A DNA stretch of 12,812 bases, taken from Acidobacteriota bacterium. Its GTDB lineage: Bacteria > Acidobacteriota > Thermoanaerobaculia > Multivoradales > JAHEKO01. The stretch is from NCBI GenBank assembly GCA_006227875.1, contig SBFI01000431.1, positions 1 to 12,812 of the forward strand, in the 5' to 3' direction. The position numbers were made by a program, and so were the translations under genes. Under the pieces are notes generated by a model. The model was given only the letters and a program-made list of their open reading frames with translations, searched no databases and was not told where the DNA came from. The first letter of the stretch is position 1; each line of letters starts with the position of its first letter. Positions 1 to 9,552 of the stretch are shown here, piece by piece.

Positions 1-664
1 CCGTCCACCAACACGTGCACGAAGTCGGGAACGATGTAGTTGAGCAGTCGCTGATAGTGGGTGATAACCAGGAACGCGCGCTCCTCGTTGCGTAGCGTGT
101 TGACACCGTCGGCGACGATCTTCAGCGCGTCGATGTCGAGGCCGGAGTCGGTTTCGTCCAGCACCGCCAACACCGGGTCGAGCACCGCCATGTGAAAGAT
201 CTCGTTGCGCTTCTTCTCGCCACCCGAGAACCCTTCGTTGACCGGGCGGTTGAGCAGCGCCTCGTCCATCTTCACCAGCTTCATCTTCTCGCGCACATAG
301 GTGAGGAAGTCCATCGCATCCATCTCGTCGAGACCGCGGTGGGTGCGGATGGCGTTCAGCGCCGCTTTGAGAAAGTAGACGTTGCTCACGCCCGGGATCT
401 CGACCGGGTATTGAAAGGCCATGAACAGACCCTCACGGGCCCGGTCTTCCGGTGACAGCTCCAGCAGGTCCTCTCCTTTGTAGAGAATCTGCCCCTCGGT
501 TAGGCCTCGTTGCCCGCCAGCACCTGGGCCAGAGTCGATTTGCCCGAGCCGTTGGGTCCCATGATGGCGTGTACCTCACCGGGATCTACCGCGAGATCGA
601 CACCCTTCAGAATTTCCATTCCCTCCGCCGAAGCGTGAAGGTTCTTGATTTCCAGCATGGTCAT
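1..664 (-). CDS. sufC: SufC, Fe-S assembly ATPase; frameshifted and cut by left edge
   Basis: SufC is the cytosolic ABC-type ATPase that drives conformational change in the SufBCD scaffold during Fe-S cluster assembly. The first frame (664 down to a TAA at 500..502) gives 54 residues with an intact Walker A, GPNGSGKST (residues 36-44). It stops just after LAGNEA. Normal SufC resumes in another frame from base 500 (TEGQILYKGEDLLEL), with FQYPVEIPGVSN, the ABC signature FSGGEKKRNE, Walker B LAVLDETDSGLD and the H-loop ITHYQ, and is open to base 3. Family members usually read YEVTEG here, so about 7 bases are missing. The start is ATG at 664 (or the in-frame ATG at 658), behind a purine-rich AAGAGAG. 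The gene follows sufB by 107 bases. The fragment restarting at ATG 422 would lack Walker A. A sequencing or assembly error is at least as likely as a real mutation, because the rest of the protein shows no decay. Confidence 0.93.
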
Positions 665-704
665 CTATTGTTTCTCTCTTCTTTTCTTTCTGTTTATCTT
701 CTAT

Positions 705-750
705 CGGCCGGCGGGCACCGCGCGACGAAGGAGCGTGGTCGGGCCGGCCG
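705..750 (-). other. Stem-loop between sufB and sufC
   Basis: A perfect 8-bp inverted repeat (GCCGGCCG and its complement CGGCCGGC, at 705..712 and 743..750) flanks a 30-base loop. The loop has a second, imperfect inner pairing (CCACGC with GCGCGG). It lies in the 107-base gap between the sufB stop and the sufC start. No U-run follows on the transcribed strand, so it is not a standard intrinsic terminator. It could tune the sufB/sufC ratio by processing or pausing; that role is inference. Confidence 0.4.
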
Positions 751-771
751 CTTCGGTTCGCCTGTTGGTTC

Positions 772-2226
<1,455 letters not shown>

Positions 2227-2233
2227 ATCTTTA

Positions 2234-2237
2234 CCTT
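2234..2237 (-). promoter_or_regulatory. sufB ribosome binding site
   Basis: AAGG on the minus strand with a 7-base spacer to ATG 2226. It decides between this ATG and the upstream TTG at 2268, which has no comparable site. A GGAGAG a few bases further upstream may add to it. Confidence 0.55.
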
Positions 2238-2264
2238 GACTCTCCAGGGTCTGATGCGGAGCCC

Positions 2265-2729
2265 TCAAAGGAGCTCGGCATCGCGGGTTTTCGGCGTCTC
2301 TCCCAGGGTGACGAGCCGCGGCGCGCTGGCGCGAGTCATCTCCGCCAGAGTGATGTCCTCGAGTGCCAACTGGATGGCGCGATTGATCCGCTGCCAGTTA
2401 CCGCGCACCGGACAGTGGGGCTCCTGTGAGCACTCACTGGGGCTGTCGTCGATGCACTCGGTGATGGCGATCGGGCCCTCGAGCACCGTGACGATGTCGA
2501 AGACGGTGATCTCCTCGGCGGAGCGGTCGAGGGTGTAACCCCCCTTGACTCCACGGTGCGACGACAGCACTCCTCCCCTCACTAGGAGCTTGAGCACCTT
2601 GCTGACAATCGGGTGTGGTAGACCGGCCTCGGCGGCCAATCCGCTGGCGGTAAAGAGCCGCTCTGGATCGGCGGCCATCCGGGTCAGCAGCACGATGCCG
2701 TAGTCGGCTTGCTTGGTAATCCGCAGCAC
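2265..2729 (-). CDS. Rrf2-family SUF-system Fe-S assembly regulator
   Basis: This 154-residue Rrf2-family regulator opens the suf operon and most likely senses Fe-S status to control it. It starts LRITKQADYGIVLLTRMA and has a winged helix-turn-helix over about residues 1-75, including the family's SKVLKLLVRGGVLSSHRGVKGGY recognition helix and wing in two adjoining pieces (SKVLKLLVRGG, then VLSSHRGVKGGY). Three cysteines, C92, C100 and C106 (spacing CX7CX5C), would ligate an Fe-S cluster. The spacing differs from E. coli IscR (CX5CX5C) but fits the SUF-specific Rrf2 subgroup, as do EGPIAITEC and the NWQRIN..I..ALEDITLAEM tail. The start is GTG at 2729; AAGAG lies about 12 bases upstream. The promoter and a 25-bp dyad directly upstream suggest autoregulation. 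Whether it activates or represses cannot be told from sequence. IscR proper is the alternative name. Confidence 0.92.
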   Translation of the reverse strand: MLRITKQADYGIVLLTRMAADPERLFTASGLAAEAGLPHPIVSKVLKLLVRGGVLSSHRGVKGGYTLDRSAEEITVFDIVTVLEGPIAITECIDDSPSECSQEPHCPVRGNWQRINRAIQLALEDITLAEMTRASAPRLVTLGETPKTRDAELL

Positions 2730-2748
2730 GGGATAAATCTCTTCATAT

Positions 2749-2773
2749 AAACCGGACCGACTTGGTCCAGTTT
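2749..2773 (-). promoter_or_regulatory. Probable Rrf2 regulator operator (25-bp inverted repeat)
   Basis: On the minus strand the arms read AAACTGGACC and GGTCCGGTTT around a 5-base centre AAGTC. The arms are complementary at 9 of 10 positions. The site begins right at the predicted transcription start, so bound protein would block initiation or escape. The size and symmetry fit a dimeric Rrf2 protein. Assignment to the adjacent regulator is inference from position. Confidence 0.7.
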
Positions 2774-2780
2774 CAAGCCC

Positions 2781-2808
2781 ATGATAGCAGGAGGGCCCTG
2801 ATTGTCAA
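2781..2808 (-). promoter_or_regulatory. suf operon sigma-70-type promoter
   Basis: The -35 TTGACA (2803..2808) is a perfect match. It is followed by a 16-base spacer and the -10 TATCAT (2781..2786, 5 of 6). The predicted start is near 2774, giving a leader of about 45 bases to the GTG of the regulator. The -35 lies 12 bases past the stop codon of the upstream kinase gene. No terminator for the kinase is visible in between. Confidence 0.75.
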
Positions 2809-2820
2809 GCAGTTTGCAGG

Positions 2821-5800
2821 CTATTTTTGCTGCTGGTGGACCGCCGGGGTGGAGGGGGCTTCGTCCAGGATCTCCCGGACCTTTCTGGCCAGAGCCTCCA
2901 TCGAGAAGGGCTTCTGGAGGAAGTTGACACCCTCCTTGCCGGTGCCGCGATCGACGAATCCTTCCAGACGCTCGGTGTAGCCAGACATCAGGATCACCCT
3001 CACGCTGGGCTGAATCTGCCCCAGCTTCTCCGCCAGCTCGGTGCCGCTCATCCCCGGCATGACAATGTCGCTGAGCATGAGGTCGATCGGAGCCTCCTCC
3101 TTTTCCACCAGCTTCACCGCCTCTTCACCGTCAGCGGCTTCGAACACTCGATAGCCCTGACCAATGAGAAATTGGCGCAGCAGACCCCGCACCGCGTCTT
3201 CGTCCTCCACCAAAAGGATCGTCTCGCTGCCCCCGAGGGGAAGGGACAGCGTCATCGGCTCGGCCTCCTCCGCTTCGGTCATCACGCTATTGAAGAAGAC
3301 TCGGAACGTCGCCCCTTCACCCGGCTCACTGTCGACCCGGATGTGCCCACCGCTCTGCTCCACGATGCGGTAAACAGTCGATAGACCCAACCCCGTCCTT
3401 GTCGCCCGGTTTTTGGTGGTGAAGAAGGGCTCGAAGATGTGCTGCTGGACCTCGGGATCGATTCCGGTTCCAGTGTCCTGGACCTTGAGCGCCACGAATG
3501 ACCCCGGCTCGAGCTCCGGATAACGCTCCCGCGAGACCTCGTTTACATCCAGATTCGCCGTCGTGACCAGGAGCTTGCCGCCATCCGGCATGGCGTCCCG
3601 CGCGTTGACCGCCAGATTGAGCAAGACCAGCTCCAACTGGCCGGGGTCGGCGTGGATCTTGTCCAGTTTCGAGCCCAACTGGGTGACGATCTCGACCTGC
3701 TCGCCGACCGACCGCTGCAGCATCTCCTCGATCCCCAGGATCAGTTGATTGAGGTCGAGCACCCGTGGGGAGAGGACCTGTTGCCGGCTCAAAGCCAGAA
3801 GCTGCCGGGTCAGGCGGGCGGCACTCTTGCCCGCCGCCTTGATCTCCTTGGCATCGTGCATGACCGGATCGGTGGCATCGACCCGCACCTGGACGAGATC
3901 GGCGTGACCGTTGATGACCGTCAGCAGATTGTTGAACTCGTGGGCTAGACCACCGGCCAGCTGGCCGACTGCCTCCATCCGCTGCACCTGGAGAAGCTGT
4001 TGCTCCAGAGCCCGCTGCCGCGAGACGTCGCGCAGGATGCCGCGGAAGGCCACGGCCTCGCCGGCCTCGTTGTGGACGGCGGTGGTGGTCTCGAGCACCA
4101 CGAGCTCGGTGCCGTCTTTTCTCTTCAGCGCGATCTCGAAGTCCTTGACCTTGCCATGCTCGAGCAGGCTACGCACGGCCCGCTCCCGTTCGGCGGTGTC
4201 ACGGTAGAGCTCGCGGCCGATGTCCACCTCCATCAGCTCGGCCTTGGACTCGTACCCGAACATCTCGACACCGGCCTGGTTGATGTCTACCAGCTTGCCG
4301 TCGGGTGTACTGATGAAGATGGCGTCCTGGGAGTCCTCGAACAGCCGACGGAATTTCTGCTCCGACTCTCGCAGCGCCCTTTCCGCCCGTCTGAGATCCG
4401 AGACGTCCCTCAAGGTGCCCCAGACCCGCGTCAATCCACCCTCTTCGACCACTCCGAGAACATTCCCCAGATAGTGCTGGGTAGTGCCACCATCGACCGT
4501 CTGCTCGGTCTCCACCACCTCTTGGCGATAGCCCGAGCGGATAAAGGTGCGCAGGTCCTCGCTCGACTCCTCTGGTGGCTGTAGCCGGTCCATCCGCGCC
4601 CCCAGCACCTCGCCGACCGATGAGAATCCGAACATCCTGGCCGCGGCTTCGTTGCACTCGGCCAGAAACATCGATCGTTGGAGTCGTGCGATCTGTTCGT
4701 CCTCGGACAGGCCGAGCGGCATCGGTGGCGTGACCTCGTAGCGCCATATCGCTTCGGTCGACCGATTGACAAAGTCCCGATAGCGCGCCTCGCGCCGGCC
4801 GAGCTCCTCCTCGGACCGCACCCGCTCCAGCTCGGCCGCGGCCCGCAGCGCGAAGATCTGCAGGATCGACTCGCTGGGCTCCGCGCTCTCGAGCGGTGAC
4901 GAGTCCATGACCACGAGCAGCCCCAAGACCTGTCTCGACGAGCCCAGGAGCGGCGCCCCAACGTAACTCTCGACGCCCTTTTTCTTGAGCCCGGCATCTT
5001 CCGGAAACTGCTTGCTGACATCTTTCGGATAACAACACACCTCGCCTTCGATGACGTTCTGGCAAGGGGCATCGGTAAGCAGGTACTCGAAGTTCTCAAC
5101 CGCCTCACCGTGTGACCAGGCCGCTACGGTGTGAATGCGATCATCGTCGGCTCGCACCAACTCGCCGACAAAGGCGTGATCCATATCGAGCGCCTCGGCT
5201 AAGTGTCGCACCAGATCTTTGAAGAAGTCCTCGCCGGTCGCTCTCGACACGCCCTCGGCGACGTAGTGGATGGCTGCTTCGGCCCTTCTGCGCTCGGTGA
5301 TGTCCCGGGCGATACCGTCGATGGCGACAACCTCTCCGTCCCCGCCCACAATCGGTGAGATGGTGTCCTCGATCCAGCGAATCGCGCCCTTCTTCGGCTG
5401 GATGCGGTAGGTCACCGTCTGGGTGGTCTTCTTGACTCGCGCCTCTTCGAAGACCCGGCGTGCAAGATCGACATCCTCGGGCAGAATCGTCTTGAGCCAG
5501 TACTCGGGGTCGCCATAGATCTCTTCGGGTTTGTAGCCCCAGATCTTCTTCCAACCCGGGCTGACGTAGCGCACAGCCAGATGGCCGTTCTCATCCAGCT
5601 CCGAGCTCCAGAAGCAGTCGGGAACAACATCGGCCAGCCGTTCGAACTTGGCCAGCGCCGTGTCGCGCTCGGCTTCGATGCCCCGCGCCGCGGTGACATC
5701 CCGCACGATCGCCACCCAGCCATCGACCACCCCTTCGTGGAGGTCGGGGGCGACTCCAAACTCACCAACCACGGCCTCTCCGGCGCTCGTCTCGAGCCGC

Positions 5801-6351
5801 AGCTCGAAATCCGATACGGCTTCACCCACCAGCGCCCGCTTGACCATCTCCTGATAGCGGTCCCGGTCGTCCGGCACCACCAACTCTTCGAATGACCGAC
5901 CCTCCCAGTCTTCCCGCGACCAGCCGGTGACCTTCTCGAAGGCGGCGTTGAGCCAGGTCACCTGACCGTCGGCCCGGACCACCGCCAGCATGTGCGGAGT
6001 GCGCTCGATGAACGCCCGATATCTCTGCCGCGAGCGCTGGAGCACACTCTCCATCTGCCGACGCTCTTGCGCCTCCCTCTTGCGTGCGATCTCGAGCCGG
6101 TTGAGCAAGAAGACGAACAAGAACGCCAGCAGGCTCACTGCCAGGACCGGAATCTCGTAGAGAACGTTCTCCCACAACGGCGCCCCGCTCTCCAACAGGC
6201 TCCGCAGCGAGAAGAGCTGACGCAGGGTCATCAGCACCAGCATCGCCGTCAGCAGGCCCATGCGCCAATTGCGCTGCCGGCGGCCCAGAATCACCGACCA
6301 GACCACTGCCAACAGCGTGATCGCGGTCGAGATGATGAGAACGCCTGTCAT
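2821..6351 (-). CDS. Membrane-anchored PAS/GAF hybrid sensor histidine kinase
   Basis: This 1176-residue hybrid kinase senses a signal through several input domains and autophosphorylates on histidine. The N-terminus has about three hydrophobic segments (residues 4-22, 31-47, 66-84), then a basic coiled linker. PAS1 spans about 105-225, PAS2 230-355 (ends RDITERRRAE), GAF 360-510, PAS3 520-655 and PAS4 660-780. HisKA carries the phosphoacceptor H804 in LAHEFNN. The ATPase has an N box at 912-922 (NLAVNARDAMP), DTGTGI at 959, FEPFFTTK at 973 and TGLGL at 986. The receiver (1044-1160) has acidic residues at 1049-1051, phosphoacceptor D1095 in LMLSDIVMPG and K1147, so it looks active. The GAF holds C430, C439 and C440. 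The start is ATG 6351 with only a weak GGGGA upstream. No partner HPt or response regulator is adjacent, so the output is unknown. All motifs are intact. Confidence 0.95.
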   Translation of the reverse strand: MTGVLIISTAITLLAVVWSVILGRRQRNWRMGLLTAMLVLMTLRQLFSLRSLLESGAPLWENVLYEIPVLAVSLLAFLFVFLLNRLEIARKREAQERRQMESVLQRSRQRYRAFIERTPHMLAVVRADGQVTWLNAAFEKVTGWSREDWEGRSFEELVVPDDRDRYQEMVKRALVGEAVSDFELRLETSAGEAVVGEFGVAPDLHEGVVDGWVAIVRDVTAARGIEAERDTALAKFERLADVVPDCFWSSELDENGHLAVRYVSPGWKKIWGYKPEEIYGDPEYWLKTILPEDVDLARRVFEEARVKKTTQTVTYRIQPKKGAIRWIEDTISPIVGGDGEVVAIDGIARDITERRRAEAAIHYVAEGVSRATGEDFFKDLVRHLAEALDMDHAFVGELVRADDDRIHTVAAWSHGEAVENFEYLLTDAPCQNVIEGEVCCYPKDVSKQFPEDAGLKKKGVESYVGAPLLGSSRQVLGLLVVMDSSPLESAEPSESILQIFALRAAAELERVRSEEELGRREARYRDFVNRSTEAIWRYEVTPPMPLGLSEDEQIARLQRSMFLAECNEAAARMFGFSSVGEVLGARMDRLQPPEESSEDLRTFIRSGYRQEVVETEQTVDGGTTQHYLGNVLGVVEEGGLTRVWGTLRDVSDLRRAERALRESEQKFRRLFEDSQDAIFISTPDGKLVDINQAGVEMFGYESKAELMEVDIGRELYRDTAERERAVRSLLEHGKVKDFEIALKRKDGTELVVLETTTAVHNEAGEAVAFRGILRDVSRQRALEQQLLQVQRMEAVGQLAGGLAHEFNNLLTVINGHADLVQVRVDATDPVMHDAKEIKAAGKSAARLTRQLLALSRQQVLSPRVLDLNQLILGIEEMLQRSVGEQVEIVTQLGSKLDKIHADPGQLELVLLNLAVNARDAMPDGGKLLVTTANLDVNEVSRERYPELEPGSFVALKVQDTGTGIDPEVQQHIFEPFFTTKNRATRTGLGLSTVYRIVEQSGGHIRVDSEPGEGATFRVFFNSVMTEAEEAEPMTLSLPLGGSETILLVEDEDAVRGLLRQFLIGQGYRVFEAADGEEAVKLVEKEEAPIDLMLSDIVMPGMSGTELAEKLGQIQPSVRVILMSGYTERLEGFVDRGTGKEGVNFLQKPFSMEALARKVREILDEAPSTPAVHQQQK

Positions 6352-6486
6352 GAAGAAAAGAGTCCCCTGTTACTCGACTCCCGACGGAGCCGCTCCCCAA
6401 AACTGCCTCCCGCCAATCGATCGGAGTTTACAGGATGGTGTGAGACGGAGGCTGTGAAATGACAACGGGCAATGGTCGAAGAGGAA

Positions 6487-7575
6487 TCAAGCGCTCTCCC
6501 GCGCCGGCCGCACGGCAGCGGCCCCGGGTCCCGGCTCCAGCAGCACCGCCAGCCACTTCATCTTGGGCGAGTGCTCCAGCATGATCTTGATCACCATGGT
6601 CAAAGGCACCGAGAGCAGCATGCCGATCGGGCCCCAGAGCCAGCCCCAGAAGACCAGTGACAGAAAGACCACCAGCGTCGACAGACCGAACCTGCGTCCC
6701 ATCCAGATGGGCTCGATGATATTGCCCACCAGGAAGTTGACGGCGAGATAGCCGAGGGCCAGGAGAGCCGCGCGGCCGATCCCATGCTGGACCAGGGTCA
6801 CCAGGACCGGCAGGATGGCGGCCAGAATCGAGCCGATGACGGGTATGTAGTTGAAGATGAAACCAACCAGCCCCCAGAGCAGCGGAAAAGGCACGTCGAG
6901 CAGCGCCGCCCAACCCCAAAGGATCACGCCGGTCATCAGGCTGACCAGGGTCTTGACCTCGAGATAGTGCTGTACCTCTTCGGTGATACTGGTGAAGTAG
7001 TGAATCGTGGTGTCGCCGATCCCGAAAGCGCGCCGCAGCTTCTGTGGCAACCCAGCGCCTTCGGCCAGCATGCAGATCATGATGATCAGAACCAGGGTGA
7101 CACTGGAGATCGCCGAGGTGATCCCCAGCACAGTGCCGCCGAGAATCCCTCCCAACCTGTCGACCATGAAGCCGGGGTCCAGGGGCTCCAGGGCCAGCCA
7201 ATCGCTGATCTGGATGTCACGCGCTTCCAGGGTCTCGATGAAGCCCCGTACCTTGACCACCAGTTGCTCCATATACACGGGAGCCGCCAGAGCAAACTCA
7301 CTGACCGTGCTGCTGATCAAGAAGCCGAAAGCCGTCAACAGCGCGGCCACGGCCATGACCGTCAGCAGCAGGGCAAACGGCAGCCGCACGCGATGCCGCA
7401 TCAGCCAGTACAACAGGGGAAAGCTCAGCACACTCAGAAAGAAAGCAAGGACCACGGGCAGGATGACCGGTGCCCCGGCTTTGAGACCGGCCACGACCAC
7501 TACCAGCGAAGCCATCGTCAACAGGGCTCTGGAGCCCTGGGAGCGGGCACTTTCGGGCGACTTCTCTTCCATCAT
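6487..7575 (-). CDS. AI-2E/PerM family membrane transporter
   Basis: This 362-residue integral inner-membrane protein belongs to the AI-2E family (PerM/YdiK type, formerly UPF0118). Members export varied solutes, and some act as Na+/H+ antiporters; the substrate here cannot be read from sequence. Hydrophobic segments lie at about residues 18-52 (two), 66-88, 143-170, 208-262 (two or three), 268-288 and 298-330. The soluble stretch between the early and later helices (about 95-142) is typical. Family hallmarks are FNYIPVIGSILAAILP (from 241), GNIIEPIWMGRRFGLS (from 284) and GPIGMLLSVPLT (from 315). The start is ATG 7575 or the next codon, ATG 7572; GAGG abuts the first ATG. An upstream in-frame start at 7674 would overlap acs and add an Arg/Ser-rich, unlikely N-terminus. 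The gene lies 13 bases after the acs stop, so co-transcription is likely. Confidence 0.88.
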   Translation of the reverse strand: MMEEKSPESARSQGSRALLTMASLVVVVAGLKAGAPVILPVVLAFFLSVLSFPLLYWLMRHRVRLPFALLLTVMAVAALLTAFGFLISSTVSEFALAAPVYMEQLVVKVRGFIETLEARDIQISDWLALEPLDPGFMVDRLGGILGGTVLGITSAISSVTLVLIIMICMLAEGAGLPQKLRRAFGIGDTTIHYFTSITEEVQHYLEVKTLVSLMTGVILWGWAALLDVPFPLLWGLVGFIFNYIPVIGSILAAILPVLVTLVQHGIGRAALLALGYLAVNFLVGNIIEPIWMGRRFGLSTLVVFLSLVFWGWLWGPIGMLLSVPLTMVIKIMLEHSPKMKWLAVLLEPGPGAAAVRPARESA

Positions 7576-7588
7576 CCTCGCCGTCGGC

Positions 7589-9538
7589 TCAGGAGCCGAC
7601 CGAGCTCCTCGAGCGGATGTTGTCGACCAGCTCCTTGACCACACCCGGTTCCGCCAGCGTGGAGACATCACCAAGATCCTCGTACTCGCCGGCGGCTATC
7701 TGACGCAGGATGCGCCGCATGATCTTGCCGGAGCGCGTCTTGGGCAGACCGCTCGCAATGTGAATCCGATCGGGTGTGGCGATAGGACCGATGGCATGCC
7801 GGACCTGCTCCTTGAGCGCACCCACGAGTTGGTCGCGCTCGGTGCCCTCGAACTCGGATGTGATGAGCACAAAAGCGTAGACGCCGGTGCCTTTGAGCTC
7901 GTGGGGAAATCCGACCACGGCGGCCTCCGCCACCGCCTCGTGGCCAACCAGGGCGCTCTCGATCTCCGCCGTTCCCAGACGGTGGCCGGAGACGTTGAGG
8001 ACATCGTCTACCCGGCCGGTGATCCAGTAGTAGCCGTCCTCGTCCCGTCGGCAGCCGTCACCCGTGAAGTAGAGCCCCGGAAAGCGCGTGAAGTAGGTGC
8101 GACGAAAGCGCGAGTGATCGCCCCAGATGGTTCTGGCCTGACCCGGCCAGGGCCGCTTCATGCAGAGGTTCCCCTGCACGTCGTTACCCTCCAGCTGCCG
8201 CCCGTCATCATCGACGATGACCGGTTCGATGCCGAAGAAGGGCACGGTCGCCGAGCCGGGCTTGGTGGAAACGGCTCCGGGCAACGGAGTGATGAGGACC
8301 CCCCCGGTCTCGGTCTGCCACCAGGTGTCGACCACGGCACAGCGTCCGCCGCCGACCACGTCGTGGTACCACTGCCAGACCTCCGGATTGATCGGCTCGC
8401 CCACCGACCCCAGGACTCTGAGGCTGTCCCGCTTGTACTTTTCGACCCACTCGTTGCCGGCGCGGGCGATGGCGCGAATGGCGGTGGGAGCCGTATAGAA
8501 GATATTGACCCCCAGGTCGTCGACGATTCGCCAGTAGCGACCGGCATCGGGATAGGTCGGGGTGGACTCGAACATCACGGTGGTCGCACCGTTGGCCAGG
8601 GGGCCGTAGACGATGTAGCTGTGGCCGGTGATCCAGCCGATGTCGGCGGCGCAGAAGTAGATGTCCCCGGGATGGAAGTCGAAGACGTACTTGTGGGTCA
8701 GGGAGGCGTAGAGCTGATAGCCGGCGGTGGTGTGGAGAACACCTTTGGGCTGACCGGTCGATCCCGAGGTGTAGAGGATGAACAGGGGGGACTCCGAATG
8801 CATCCATTCCGCCGGGCAGGTGGAGCGCTGCTTTTCCATCTCCTCGGATAGCCAGAAATCGCGCCCGGCGATCATCGGCACGTCGTTCTCCGTACGCCGG
8901 GCCACGAGAACCGTCTCTACCTGAGTCAAACCCGCCACCGCCTGGTCCGCGGTTGCCTTGAGACGGATCCGGCGGCCACCCCGCAAGCCCTCGTTGGCCG
9001 TCACCAGCACCTTGCAGCCCGCGTCCAGAATGCGTTCGCGCAAGGAGTCGGCGGAAAAGCCGGCAAAGACCACCGAGTGCACAGCCCCGATACGAGCACA
9101 GGCCAACATCGTGTAGGCCAGCTCGGGGATCATCGGCAGGTAGATCGCCACCCGGTCCCCGCTGCGCACGCCGTGCGCCAGCAGCACGTTGGCGACCCGT
9201 GCCACCTGGTGCTTGAGCTCGCGGTAGGTGATGTGGTGATACTCGCCCGGTTCGTCCGCCGCCCAGATGATGGCGGTCTTTTCACCGAGCGTGTCGAGAT
9301 GGCGATCGACACAGTTGAAGCAGGCGTTCAGACGCCCGCCTCCGAACCAGGCAAAATCCACCTCCTCCATGTCCACATCCAGCACCGTCTGCGGCGGGTG
9401 ATACCAACTCAGGAGCTCCTCCGCCTGTTGACGCCAAAACTCCCTGGGGCTTTCCAGTGACTCGCGGTAGAGCCGCCGGTACTCCTCTATCGAGTTGATG
9501 TGGGCGCGCTCCGCGATCTCGGTCTTGACGGGGATCAT
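7589..9538 (-). CDS. acs: Acetyl-CoA synthetase, AMP-forming
   Basis: Acs activates acetate with ATP to acetyl-AMP and then forms acetyl-CoA, in the cytosol, for growth on or recycling of acetate. The 649 residues match the usual length. Visible motifs are NACFNCVDRH (71-80), the P-loop YTSGSTGQPKGVLHT (256-270), DTWWQTETGG (404-413, containing the Trp that shapes the small acetate pocket), YFTGDG (490-495), the hinge-region GRVDDVLNVSGHRLGTAEIES (508 on, in adjoining pieces) and the C-terminal PKTRSGKIMRR with catalytic K605. That lysine is the residue reversibly acetylated in other Acs proteins. The start is ATG 9538, with GGAGGA 9 bases upstream. acs is followed at once by the AI-2E family gene and preceded, after 82 bases, by the glycosylase gene on the same strand. 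Propionyl-CoA synthetase is a weaker alternative. Confidence 0.97.
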   Translation of the reverse strand: MIPVKTEIAERAHINSIEEYRRLYRESLESPREFWRQQAEELLSWYHPPQTVLDVDMEEVDFAWFGGGRLNACFNCVDRHLDTLGEKTAIIWAADEPGEYHHITYRELKHQVARVANVLLAHGVRSGDRVAIYLPMIPELAYTMLACARIGAVHSVVFAGFSADSLRERILDAGCKVLVTANEGLRGGRRIRLKATADQAVAGLTQVETVLVARRTENDVPMIAGRDFWLSEEMEKQRSTCPAEWMHSESPLFILYTSGSTGQPKGVLHTTAGYQLYASLTHKYVFDFHPGDIYFCAADIGWITGHSYIVYGPLANGATTVMFESTPTYPDAGRYWRIVDDLGVNIFYTAPTAIRAIARAGNEWVEKYKRDSLRVLGSVGEPINPEVWQWYHDVVGGGRCAVVDTWWQTETGGVLITPLPGAVSTKPGSATVPFFGIEPVIVDDDGRQLEGNDVQGNLCMKRPWPGQARTIWGDHSRFRRTYFTRFPGLYFTGDGCRRDEDGYYWITGRVDDVLNVSGHRLGTAEIESALVGHEAVAEAAVVGFPHELKGTGVYAFVLITSEFEGTERDQLVGALKEQVRHAIGPIATPDRIHIASGLPKTRSGKIMRRILRQIAAGEYEDLGDVSTLAEPGVVKELVDNIRSRSSVGS

Positions 9539-9539
9539 C

Positions 9540-9552
9540 GAGGAAGGTCCTC
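9540..9552 (-). promoter_or_regulatory. acs Shine-Dalgarno within a small hairpin
   Basis: The acs ribosome binding site GGAGGA (9548..9553) overlaps a perfect 5-bp inverted repeat, GAGGA-CCT-TCCTC on the minus strand. The second arm lies just before the ATG at 9538. The stem is short, so any effect on translation is speculative. Confidence 0.35.

Noticed and set aside
489..502. Programmed ribosomal frameshifting in sufC.
   Set aside because: There is no slippery heptamer or downstream pseudoknot, and residues normally present (YEV) are missing, which a frameshift alone would not explain.
2792..2816. A possible terminator after the kinase gene (the CAGGGCCCTCCTG area).
   Set aside because: The pairing is only about 4 bp and there is no U-run. 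The bases are better explained as part of the suf promoter spacer.
6352..6486. The 135-base gap upstream of the hybrid kinase, checked for a promoter, terminator or small RNA. It contains a short GGAGC-C-GCTCC dyad.
   Set aside because: No -35/-10 pair with acceptable spacing and no stem with a U-run were found. The dyad is too short to name.
7007..8851. A 614-codon open frame on the plus strand.
   Set aside because: It lies antisense to the AI-2E and acs genes, has no domain, and its composition follows from GC-rich codons of the real genes. It also spans two unrelated genes.
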